Source of the DNA: Ectocarpus siliculosus
Taxonomy: Eukaryota; Sar; Phaeophyceae; Ectocarpales; Ectocarpaceae
DNA: 60,569 nucleotides
Assembly (NCBI GenBank): GCA_000310025.1
Contig: FN649746.1
Location: forward strand, 2,018,993-2,079,561
Reading direction: 5' to 3'
In this document: positions 15,101 through 26,500 of the stretch, in pieces
Layout: each line of letters starts with the position of its first letter
How positions within the stretch are numbered: the stretch's first letter is position 1
Notes under the pieces: model-generated
Told to the model about the DNA's origin: nothing
The model's input: only the letters and a program-made list of their open reading frames with translations
The model's database searches: none
Position numbers and translations under genes: made by a program

Positions 15101-16477
15101 TAGCCGAGAGGCTTGCCGCCGAAAATCATAGCATCCGTGGGGAACTTCAGAAGTACCTCACATGGAGTGAGAAGCAGCCGCCACTTGCTAAGTCGGGCTG
15201 CTTCAATCACGACAGCGGCCTGGGGATTTCCACACGGTCCCCTTTGAAGACTGGTGGTGGTAGTGGTGGCGGCGGCGGCGGTGGTGGTGGTGACCCAAGA
15301 GAACCTACCAGCGGCAAGGGCTGGCAAGGTGTTCTGCAAGCCCAGGTGCGCGGTTTCAATGTATCTCGCAGTCCATAGTCTACTCGGTTCAGGAGAGGAG
15401 CACAGGGTTCAATGTAGCCACGTTCGAGTTCTAGGATCACGTGAGCACGACAAGTACTCCATAAGAACTCAAACCGTCCAAATAGCGACAGTAGTCGGTT
15501 CCTAGTCAAGGGATGCAATCATGACGGCTTCCCTGTTACAGGAGTGCCAAAACTCTACGATGCATTTTACCCCAGCCCGCCGCCTTCGATATGAAACCAA
15601 GTTCGGTGCGTATTGCGGTGCACGACGTTCGCAACCCCACCGGCACCCTACCCCGCCCCCAACCCGAATCCCCGCCTTTCACCTCGCGCAGGTACTTGGG
15701 CAGGTTGAGGCACACATAAACGCGCTTCGGGCACAGCTGAAGCATGAAACACCTGGCCCGGATTCCCTCACGGGCAATGAAGGCCCTAATCCTGGTGGCG
15801 GGGCGGGTCTGAGCTCGACCCCGTCGGGTGGTACTCGGATGCCTGGGCACTCGGTATCGGCAGCGGGTGCGGGAGAAACTGTCGAAGTCCCACTACCCGT
15901 GGAAACCCGAGGCAATTACCATCATCCGCCGCCGACCGCCCGTGAACGTAGCGGCAATGAAGACGGGCTAACGGAACGGGAGGACATGCGTCTAAACCGC
16001 CTGTTGCGCTCGAGCAATTCCTCCGCCCTATCGTCACCGCCACCAACCCCGGGTGACGTGATGGCACCGATTAGCCCGCACCGGAGAGCGGAGCTAAACG
16101 AACAGCGGAGCATTACTACTGCAACGCCAGGTGTCCACAACAACGGCGCTTCGGGCGGAGAAGGATCAGCGAGGAGAGTGGGCGAAGGTGACGCCGAACA
16201 ACAGTACCGCTATGCGATAGGAGGCGCTACGGACGGCGGCGTTAGTGACCTGCCCCGCGAGCTGTTCGCCGCCAGTCCTACGGGTGGAACCGGGCGTACC
16301 AGTGGTGACAAGCTGGCAAGACGATTGGGAGAGGCCAGGGACAACGGTGGTTACACAGCTACGCCTCGATTCGGGTCGTTGGCGGGTGACGTTGAGGACG
16401 ACCTAGAAGATATTTCGGACGGCGGGTTTCACTCGGGATGTTGGAGGCGGAAGTACGTCCGCGGAGAAATGCGTTGA
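3176..16477 (+). CDS. CEP164: CEP164-like centriolar distal-appendage protein (WW domain plus coiled coil)
   Basis: Reconstructed from 21 exons: 3176-3343, 3871-4001, 4426-5137, 5377-5940, 6246-7331, 7831-7956, 8135-8197, 9073-9183, 9405-9494, 10011-10061, 10282-10358, 10712-10789, 11176-11287, 11718-11839, 12089-12202, 12841-12940, 13420-13494, 14026-14193, 14606-14680, 15097-15345, 15692-16477. Phases agree at every junction, giving about 1685 residues; human CEP164 has about 1460. Residues 26-56 (EEDYVEAVTRHAKYLGMD, then MWIAEE) match the acidic helix that precedes the CEP164 WW domain. The WW domain spans about 64-100, with W66, YYYNEATGESTWDHP (W91, P94) and LDEYYR. A Lys/Arg-rich block, a long Arg/Ser/Glu/Asp-rich disordered region (about 130-650) and about 600 residues of heptad coiled coil follow. 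CEP164 docks centrioles to the membrane and recruits TTBK2 for ciliogenesis. The intron after 10358 starts with GC. The exon-14 start could be 11715, and the last exon start is the least certain. Confidence 0.85.
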
Positions 16478-16591
16478 AGCACAGCTTGTAGCCATTGAAG
16501 TCGAAAGTGGTCGGAAGCGGTGGTTCTCTTTCCATGTCTCGGAGTGCCGATATCATAAGCTCCCAGAACACTTTCTTCGTAGAGCACTACA
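16478..16591. other. Short convergent 3' intergenic spacer
   Basis: Only 114 bp separate the stop codons of the CEP164-like gene (+) and the pseudouridine synthase (-), so their 3' UTRs almost certainly overlap. No clear AATAAA signal is visible in it. Confidence 0.6.
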
Positions 16592-19500
16592 TCAAAACAA
16601 ACCCTCTTCCCACCAAGACATGCCTCGCAAGAACATCATCATGTCATCTGGCGGCTCGGCGTACACGTGGAAACCTTCTCCCACTAGCTCCTCTTGTGCC
16701 TCCCCATCAATAGGACGAGGTCTACAACCTCCTGTGGAACTCTCTTTCTTCCCTACAGACGGTGAAATGGCCGCACTGATCTCAGCCAGAGTGGGAACGA
16801 ATGGTTCGGTTGATATTTCTTGGCGCGGGGCGGAGGCCGGGGGCGTTCTGGTTGAATCAAATTCCGAACGGGGTTTGGGGTACGGGTCGCCGGTGTTAGA
16901 AGCTGCTTTCTCAGTTTCGACGGGAGCCTGCACTTCCTCCGAGACAGAGCCAAATGCTCTACCTTCCCTGCCATCGACCCCCCTGGTATTGCCGTGGCCA
17001 TCCTCTCTTTTCCGACTACGGCGTTCGCCTCTCTCCTGCCCAGCTCGGGCGTTGTGCCCCCTCTCTGATTTTCTTTCACGCTCACAGTAGTGATTCGTCA
17101 TCGTGTCTTTGTCCGGCGCCGTCTCCGGCGACAAAATTCCCCCTGTTGCGTGTTTCAACGCCTGTGATACCGCGTCCGGCAATGTCGGTAGTGACAACCG
17201 GAGGCAGTGGAGCATCAATCGCCCGGCGGGTGCCGAGTTGCGGTGATCAGCCACCTCTCGGTTAAAGCGGCAGTCCCCATGCACAGAGTCGCCCACGATG
17301 GGATGACTGAGCCCGTTCAGGTGCCTTCGGATCTGGTGAAACCTGAAAGGACACACGGGCAAAAATGCCGGAGGGGGGGAAACCCTGGTTCACATAAAAC
17401 CTATTCGCTTCGATGTTGCACGGGGCAGGTCAACTGGCGTCCACTGCTTGATCGTCCATGAGCCGGTGGTCATGATGGCATTGGAAAGATATTTCTTGCA
17501 GTTATGCGGTCGCTTTTTTGCGCTGCACGAGACCGTTTTTCCTATGTTTGACAATCGAACAACACGAAGAATGGCAAACGACGCAAAACAAACGTTCGCT
17601 CACCGTCCAGTGGAAGGCTGTGCGAGCACGAGACAGCACCTGGGATCAGGGTCGTTTCCACCCCTCACGAAGAGAAATCGCGTTGACGCCTCCCTCAAGA
17701 TCTTCTTCTCATCCTTGATTGGTCTGTCCACCTGAATGGGTCGATGGTCGTCGACACAATGTTTAATTTACACAAGTAACATTTTTATCAACCACTGTCA
17801 ATTCCTGCATGCACGTATTTCTTTGGTAGAGAAAAAACGACCTGCTTTCTTCGTATTTCGAGGCCTCCACAGGGAGAGTCTCACGGAAAAGGCACATGAA
17901 TCGGGCGATACCACGGAAGAAAAAATCTTACCGTGAACCACCCCTTGCCGACAAATGCGCCCCCGCTACCCCTCACGATCGCCACGTACGTCTTGCTGGA
18001 GTCGGGTTGGGCAAGCGTTTGATGGAGCACCTGTTGGTGCATGAGCCACGAACACGCAGAGTTGCCCTCAATCCCTATCGAAAGCTCGCGACCTGGTCGG
18101 AAAAACATGTGTGTGGCACTGGGAAAACATGGGATTTTACGTGCCCGTTACAGTCAGTCGCAAGCATCAACGTGATCCTTGCCGACAAGCCTGCAAGAAA
18201 TCGTTCTGTAAGCGGCTCGCCACGGAACAGGATCTCGTTCAAATATTGCTCATCGCTGCTTGGGGCGTACCTTGGCTGCTTGGGAACTGAAGCCCACCAA
18301 GAGACATCCAGATGTGGCGCGGTCCAAACGATGCGGTAGAAAAACGCGGCGCCCTAGCTGGTCTCGAGCTTTCGGCCAAGGTGTGCATGATTACGCGAAC
18401 GGGCACATGAGGTAGCCAAGAGATAACGTAAGATGAAACCGTTCCATGCAACAAAAACCCATGCAACAAGGAGCCAAGATCCTTCTCACCCTTACTGCTT
18501 CGAAACGCAGCAAGCAATTGGCTAGGGCGCACGTCGCTTCAAGGTCGAGCCGTCGGGTGGGTTTTTTAATTTATGCATGTAATCTGTGTACTGTAGTGCA
18601 GTGTACACATGATGGACGCACCCTTCTGCATTACGAAGTCGGGATCGCGAGAGCCAAACTCAGGGCGATGACAATGCATCCCTGGCGGCTTGGAGACCAC
18701 ACTGCAGCCGTCGTAGCAAGAAAGGGTTGGGAATAGGGTTAGGGTAGTGATTAGGGGGACGCGCGTACCTGTAACGGCATGCGCGCGGGCACCAAGCAAC
18801 AAAGCGGTCGCAACAACTCGTACAGCAAAAAAACGTCGTCTGGGAATGAAAAGGCAAACAAACGGAGGAGGGGTGGAGGCACCGGGATGGGGCGGGGTGG
18901 TTTTGATCGGACAAGGAAGGGCTTTCGCTCTGCAGATAGAGTGGCAAAAAAGAATACGTAGTACGAAGTAGACATCAGTGGGTGCACAACATGAGGCTGG
19001 TCGCCAAACGTGTCGAGCATCCATGAGGGCTGTAAGACGTACGCCAGCAAAAACACGAGGAAGGCAAACAGACTTCAACCACAAGGCTTGGCCACAAATT
19101 CTCCAGCAGTAGCGTGAATTGGCACACACATACAACCACGCCCGCCATTTCCCCAGGTAAACGAGCCCTTGCCACCTCGGTCCCGTTCCCTCTACAGAAA
19201 GCGACATGTCATATGCGCATTATGCTCACGCGAAGTGCTCATTTTGATGGAGGACCTCCAACGGCGGCGATTGCTGAGGGGACTCCAAAGACGATGAGCG
19301 GCTGTTGTTGCGTCCCGCTCTATTTTTCTCGCTGTTGCGTGCCTGCCGCCTTCGAGACGAGCCATCCGATAATTCATCCTCTGTCCCGGATGGTGATGAA
19401 GAGTGGACGGCAAAAGAAAAGCCCCCCCGCGCTACGCGCCAGCCTTGTGGTTGCGGTGTCTGCGTCTTCTCCCAACAGCTATCCCCGTGCAACCGCGCAG

Positions 19501-19657
19501 TAGCACGTGTTTGTGGCAACACGTCCTTGTTGTACGGGATGATGGCGGTAGAGGTGCCTCGCTCGAACACTGGCGGTCGGTGGCGTATCTGCTGAAGGCC
19601 CAGCGCACCACACAGCACCAGCATCGCCCGCAAAGCTCCGGCAGGTGACAGCAACAT
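16592..19657 (-). CDS. RluA-family (TruC-like) RNA pseudouridine synthase, probably organelle- or secretory-targeted
   Basis: Six exons: 19657-19230, 18701-18622, 18353-18271, 18030-17932, 17731-17604, 17342-16592. Phases match throughout, giving 522 residues. The family isomerises uridine to pseudouridine in tRNA or rRNA. Family motifs occur in order: EVLHQNEHFAVVSKPPGMHC (exons 1-2), HRLDRATSGCLLVGFSSQAA with the catalytic Asp near residue 180 (exon 3), SSKTYVAIVRG (exon 4), LAQPSTGRFHQIRRHL (exons 5-6), then HPIVGDSVHGD and GRLMLHCLRL. The GD-x-x-HGD and QIRRH signatures are closest to bacterial TruC (tRNA U65 synthase). The first 142 residues are extra: a hydrophobic start (MLLSPAGALRAMLVLCGALG) that looks like a signal or transit peptide, then a basic Ser/Arg-rich linker. 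After the catalytic domain comes an unusual tail of about 190 residues rich in Arg/Glu/Lys, ending in acidic and aromatic residues. Bacterial homologues (about 260 residues) lack both extensions. Confidence 0.87.
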
Positions 19658-20544
19658 GACCACTGCGTTCCCTTGTTGAGTCCTCTACTTCAAGCAGATC
19701 TGTAGCAGCTCAGTGTTGCTGGTCTGTCTGTCTGTTGTTTGGGCACACCCACCAGACGACATACCATTGAATTTATATGCTGGTGGATCGACACGCGTCG
19801 CGACTTGGCCACAACCACGAGACCACGAGGGCTACACACAACATGCACAGGACAAGTTATTGCTTTGACGAACGCGACCACCCACTGGCCAAGTTGCAAG
19901 TTTGTTGTGCCTGCAGGACAAGAGCAGTGACCTGTTTTTTTTCTTTTAAGCCAGGGTCCCTGCAAATGGTATTTAGCAGGGTAGTGGTCGCCATATCAGT
20001 GCGTGCACCCCGGCCTAGTGAGTGCACAGCGGACACCAGCTGCTCCTGCCTCACCCAGCCGCTGACCGACCGAGCAGGGTCTGCTGTGCTTGCCTTGCCG
20101 CTGACCAGTGGTCCCCTCCTACACACCCTCGTCCATAGCCGTTTCGTGGGGTGCTCGTGTAGGGAGCTCGGAGTCCTCCAGAGAAACTGCCACAAAAACA
20201 TTGCAAGCGGTATCTCTTTCGCTGCTGGCGACCTATCTCATCAGCACGCCCTCCGATAAAGGGCACCCCCATCAGGCGTTGCGGGCTGCTGCTAGGCGAA
20301 AGCGCCGGTGGATTTTACTGAGCTCGGGCTAGGCGGTTTGCGGTCCCGGGGAGGCAGCATCGCGTTTCAGGGGATAAGCAATTGCTACTGGCTCATCAAG
20401 GTCTCACTTTTGTGTCGGCGGCTCAAGTCTCTGCTGCTTGCTTCGCGAGCGGGGACGCGGCGCGGGTTCCTGTTGCCCCTTGGCGAAGCAAAGGGAAGGG
20501 GAAACTAGAATAAGGGTCGGGATCAGCGGAATTGGGGCAGAGTG
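19658..20544. other. Divergent intergenic/promoter region
   Basis: This 887-bp region separates the start codons of the pseudouridine synthase (-) and the HOOK gene (+). It should hold both promoters. I find no conserved reading frame, RNA gene or distinctive motif. Confidence 0.5.
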
Positions 20545-23500
20545 ATGTCAAGGATGGAGACCGGCATGGTGGAGTGGGTGAGCGTGCGTTCGGGTTTAGG
20601 CGTGAAGCGTTTGGCAGCTGCCGCACTGACTGCCATGTGTAGATCCGAAGTTGACTTTCGTTCGGGTGGAGGCCCCTCTGGAAATTTCTCGTGTTGCGGG
20701 TTTGCCCCCGACAAGCGAGAATGATGTCGACACCGCCGTTCTCTGTTCTTCAACGATACGTGACAACGATCCCCCCCCCCCCCCCCCCCCAACGCGCTGC
20801 TGCGTGAAGAAGCTGGACGGGGTTTAGTTGCTTCTTCCTTGCCTGTTGCCGGCGTGTGTAGGTCAAGCGTGTAGACGCGAACGTAAATGATTTGGCGACA
20901 CCCAAAATTCTGCTGGCAGTCACACAAGAAAAGCAGCACAAACACACCCCAGTTGACACGCAGCCTCATGCACACAAGACGGGCAACCTTTCCGCTAACC
21001 TCCTACGCATACCCACGCGTTTGGCGCGTACGCGAAGGAACCATCGGCTTGTGTTTGCCATTAACCCCCCACTCGTGCTTTGGGTTGAACTCGGCACGCC
21101 AGATTCTTAGAAATCAAGTTGCACCATCGGCGTATCAAACGGCGTCTGTATGAAGCAGCAAACCGGTGACATCTCCCTTCCGACCCGACCCCCCTCCTTT
21201 TTGATGCGCAGTCCTGTCTACCGCCGTTGGGGGGCGGCGGAGTGGGCGTTTGTGCTGTTACGCGACGCAGCCATTACAGTACAATGTTTTTAGGGTGGCG
21301 ACGGCTACCATATGCAGCGTTCAGCAGGAACTTTGTCGGCGGGGGTTTCCTCCTTCTTGCACGCATGCCATGCAGGGTTCAGCTTTTTTTTTTGTTCGGC
21401 CGAAGCACGACCCGTCTTTTGTATCAACGAAGGCAGCGCGAACGGCGCGGGCCCCATATCAACACAAACGACCAAGTGGCGTTGAGGAAATCCATGCTGC
21501 CGTCCTCTCCCTGCCATTCCTTTCAACAAAGGTTGTCGGAACAGATACCGCCTCCCTAACCTTTTTGGTTCACCCCGTTCTAAACCTCACCTCCAGTCCC
21601 GGCTTCCGACGCCATTTGCGTTACATACTCACGCGTTTGTCGATACCGAAGGCGCACAGCATCGTTGAAGCACTACATAGTTTCGTGCCTTATTGTAGTA
21701 GGTGTGAACACGACGCAAAATCAACTACCCCTCCGCGCCTGCTCGATTACCGTATATGACACAAGATAACACACCCCCTTGGCCGATTTTCAAAGCTCGA
21801 TTTCTCAACAGCAGGAAGAGTCACAGCGCCGAAAACGGCGGCGTTGGAACCGTCTCGTCGAGAGCTGTTCGAAAGCGTATTGTTTCATTTATGCATCCTC
21901 TTCGTCGTGGAGTAGTCGAGCTTTGAAAATCGGTCCAGGGGGTGTGTTATCTTGTGTCATATACGGTAGTCCCCCTGTTTTGGCCGCGCTTTCCCGGGGA
22001 TTCGGATCCAATTTTTCAGCAGTCTTTGGTCAGGAACTGGCGCGAGCATGACACGACAGGGCCTAATGTCAAAAACATCACCCGGGCTTCCCGTGCTTTC
22101 TTCGACAACCTCTGTGTGCGATGCTTTTTTTTATTCATATTGGAACCTCGGTCAAAGAAATTCTACCCACTTGAGGCAGTTTTTTTTGCTTTGGCCGATG
22201 TAACGAGCCTTGATTGTAAGGACTTCAACACATACACCCCTCAAGTCCAGTCTTTTGGGGTTTTGTCAGTAAATGAATTGCTTTTGACCCAGCGCGTGTC
22301 CTGTGTCGCCCTTGCTTGCATGCAGGTTAACACCTTCGAGCTGTCATCGAGATGCTCGTCGCTGTCCGACCTAGCCGACGGGGTGGCGCTTTCGGAGGTT
22401 CTCCTTGGAATGTGAGAACAGATAAATAACGGCGCAACGTGTGCCACCACTTGAGAACCTCTCACTTTCGCCGAGGCTCGTTTCGTATATTGTATTGTGT
22501 ATGGGGTATAGTAGACACTACCCCCACAGCGAGCGACAATGAAGGTTTTAGGGTACGATTATTGGCTGGGCTTCATGTTGTTATGGCCAAGTTCTAAGAT
22601 TTTGGGATATTTTAGGTGAGAAACGTTGTTGAGTTCGTCAGTCGTGGCGCGTTCTTCAGTCAGATAAACAAGATCTTAAGTCAGATACACAAGATCTTAA
22701 GTCAGATACACCGGATGGCCACCTTACTTGCTTGTTGAGCCTGTTGCCCACGGGGGGAACAATGTTGTAGTCGTTGCTTGTGCCTGATTCTTTTGGTGTC
22801 GGCGCCGGCAGGTGGGGTAAACGCCACTTCCCCCCTGTTCCCAGCTCCATAACCCCCCGGCAGGCCGGCAGGCGATGGCATTGTTTTTTTCGATGGAAAC
22901 CCCCCCGAGTTTGATTTACGGTCTCGACGGAGGGGTTTCCACAAAGAGCCGTTCACCTTGATGTGGTTACCCGGTCCCTGCCGAGGAGTTTGAGACTCAC
23001 GGAGGTCTTTAGTACAAGCCTGCAACAAGTCATTAGACTACTCAGCGCTGACTGTCGAAGGTTTTGTTTAGGTTACTACAGGCCCGGTGTCCAGCATGGA
23101 GAAAGTTGATGATTTGTCTGCCCTTATTCTTTACCCAAACCGTACCTCTTCACGCCCACCTCCCACCCCCGACGGTACTGGTCGCCGTGCCCCCCCCCCC
23201 CTCTCTACACCTACTCGCGTATCCGCCCAGCGCACCCGGACTGTTCGACCCAAGCGCCATCAAGCGAGACGTGGGAGACAATTGGGCTCTCAAGCTCAAC
23301 AACCTCAAGAAGGTGAGTGTTTTCGATAGAACCGCAAGACATCCCTCTAGCTGGTAGCGGTAGCGGTTGCCTCCGGAAAGGGGGAGGGAGCCTGTTGAAC
23401 AAAAAACGTTCGTAGAAATGAGCCGTATGTTCGAGTAATTGCGGCAGCTCTCCTGGGGATGATCCCGCACACAATGTGCGCTTTCCGTTCAGTACGGTGC

Positions 23501-26500
23501 GGTATGATACGGTACGATATGATACGGGACGGTATGATACGGTATGGTATGATAAGGGTGCGACGTGATACGGGAAGGTATGATATGGTACGGTATGATA
23601 CGGGAAGGTATTATTCGGTACTGTACAGCAGCCGAGGGAGGTTGTTCCCGTGTTGCGGAGCTCGGCGTAGGTAGGTAAGCCTGCGTCTTTTTCTTTTTCT
23701 CGCATTCCGTACCGGCAAGCCGGTTGTTTCCGACGCAAGATGTCAGGTGGTGCCGCGGGGGTCGTTCTGGTGGGGGCTGCCCCCCGTTTCGGTGAACGGC
23801 AGCACAATCATAACGTTGCACGCAGCAGCGGCGGGACACCGGTTTGCGGTTGTGATCATGTCCGTAACTATGGTGGGATTGGTTAAGTGGTGGCTGTGGG
23901 TTTATCATGCATACACGCAAACTCTTTTTGGTTTCATCTTGAGCACATACATGCTTGGGGGTACCCACACACCCCGTCATAGGCACATGACATTTTTGCC
24001 CAGTTCTCTCGCGCGAACACACTTTTTTCCCCACTCGTTTCCAAAGACTGCAAGACGTCCCGTTCGGCTGTGGCATTTTCTCGAACAGGTACAAGACTCT
24101 TTGTGATCGTATGTAAGTTTTCTAAATAGCAGATCTTCTCCCTATCCCTCCCTCCGCATGACGCTGTTTACAATATTAGAAAACACCTACAGCACTCTTG
24201 CCCCCCCCCCCCCCCCTGTGGGGCTTTTTCACATGCCCGGACCAGGGGTCCTTCAACCTTGAGTCCTTCTACAGAAAAAGGCTTGGCCTTGAGTATCCCG
24301 NNNNNNNNNNNNNNNNNNNNNNNNNNNNNNNNNNNNNNNNNNNNNNNNNNNNNNNNNNNNNNNNNNNNNNNNNNNNNNNNNNNNNNNNNNNNNNNNNNNN
24401 TTTGTGACACCAGGGGGCGGGGGGGAATGCATCACGTCTCCCGGGATGTCTACCGGGGGGGGTGCTCCACATCCCGTGTTTCGTTTGAGACACCAGTGCC
24501 GAGGGGGGTGGAGGGGGGGGTGCACCGCGTTCCCTGGGGCGTCGATGGCGCAGGGAGGGAAAGGACGTGCCGCGTTTGGAGAGGCCTATCAATGCCGTTG
24601 GCTTTAGCAATCCCGTTCAGTTGCGCCTCCTGGCTTTTTGGCGGACTCCCGCTGTGTTCTTTTTAGCGCCCTTGCGCGTTTTTTTTGTTTTTGGTAGTCA
24701 CTTGCCGCACGGGTGCATGCTGTAGCGGCTTCCTCTGTCTTCGTGACTTCCCGCGACGCTGCCAAGCTCGCTCAGTGTCCCGCCAACGCTGCACCCCCTC
24801 CTTCAAAGCAAAACGTCTCACATTTTTCCCGCGGTTGTGTTCGCACGCATCCGAACAGATGTCCGTTGAGGGGCAAGAGGCCATGCAACAGGTGGTCCAG
24901 GACGCGATGGCCGGGATGTCTACCTCGGGGCAAGGGGCCCCGCAGGATGATGCGTACTCGACGGACCGCGACGGGGAGGGCGTTGTTGGGGAGGGGGGCG
25001 GGAGCGATGGGGGAGGGGGCGGGGGGCGGGAAGGAGAGGAGGCCTTGGTGGACGAGAGCATGTCGAGGGACCACAGGGAAGAGGAGTGGGCGCTGAGAAT
25101 GTCGGAGACGGAAGATGCGATGGTGCGCGCGGTAGCAGCATGCAGGCGTTGTTGTTGTTGTTGGTTCAAAAAATCTGCTGTCTGTCTGCGGTTCAATGTC
25201 ATTGGTGCGCGCGGTATAATGTAGACGTTGTTTGTGATTTCGTGGTTATCGGTTGGCTATATGTATTTACATTAAAGAAGTACACGCTGTCTTGTTTCCA
25301 CTGCTGTAAGTACCTACGCTTGCAGTGAGTTTCCGTCCCTTCCTGGAAGGGTGTGTTGCCTTACTCTAACTGCTTACGAATTATTTGGCAGATGCATGTT
25401 CGCTCTCTCTTCAACTTGATCTGAATGCTGGATCCGTTGGTTAGCACCAACAAGCTCTGCATTGTCTAGTATGCGCCACGACAGCAGTTTCGAAAGTGCC
25501 TGCCCTAACACTCACACACACACACTCCTGCGCGCCTTGACGGCAGTAAAACCCTTGGAATAGAAAGCTTGTTCGCGTCTTTTTTCCCGCTTCAAGGCAG
25601 ACGTATTTTCATTGGTCAGCCGGTTAACGCCGTCGATGCTATTTCAAATACACGCACACAGGCACACACACACGATTGGCCACGGTGACACGCCCGCATT
25701 GGTATTCCCAGGACCGCTTTCGCGAGGATTATATATGTTTATCTGTGAAATCGAGAGGGAAGATTCGGATCCCTAACTCTCACCCCCGAACCCCCAACTC
25801 CGGTACCCCTACTAACGTATACGACACAAGATAACACACCCCCTGGACCCATTTTCAAAGCTCGAGCACTCCACGACCAAGAGGATGCATAAACGAAACG
25901 ACACGTTTTCGGAGAGATCTCGACCAGACGGCTTCAACGCCGCCCTTTTCGGCACCCCCCACCCTTTCTGCTGTTGATAAATCGAGCTGTAAACAGTCGG
26001 TCCAGGGTGTGTGTTATTTTGCGTCGTATACGGTAAAGCCGAGCTTAATACCCTCGCGAAGGCCACTATATTCCTATATCGATAGCCTCCCTCCTTGGGT
26101 GCAATTGGCCTCATCGCCTCACGTGGCATCCAACTGTTGCCTGTACGCCGGTTGTCGTCAATAATAGCTGGAGTTGAGGCGAGAACGGGAGCGCGAGTCG
26201 GCCTTGAGGACCGAGGCGGAGAAGGAGGTGGCAGCGCTCAAGGAGAGGACCGTTGAGCTGGAGGCCCACGCCAAGGCTAGGTGGGTGTGGTTAGATTGTG
26301 TTGTGTTGAGATGGATAGGGTCAAGGTGGATTGGGTGCGGTTAGATCGAATTAAGTCCGCATGGAATGGAATGGTAGGTGGGTGTGGTTAGATTGGGTTG
26401 GAGATCGATTGTTGTTGGTCCTTTCGGGCTGTGTAAGGAGATGACCGTATTTGGTGCTTGTTTGCTTGCCATATCTTGTGGATTGGGTTGGGGTTGAGAT

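Noticed and set aside
15541-15691. In-frame upstream extension of the last CEP164-like exon
   Set aside because: The frame is open from a possible acceptor at 15541, but the stretch is Pro/His/Arg-rich and ends in a C-rich tract with CGCGCAG, which fits an intron end better; heptads also join cleanly at 15692.
18728-18760. Telomere-like TTAGGG motif
   Set aside because: Only one to two degenerate units. It is the pyrimidine-rich end and probable branch region of a pseudouridine synthase intron, read on the other strand.
19114-19147. FVAKPCG-like peptide considered as exon 2 of the pseudouridine synthase
   Set aside because: No acceptor gives the right phase and it stops at once; the true segment VVSKPPGMHCHRPEF at 18701-18622 fits both neighbours exactly.
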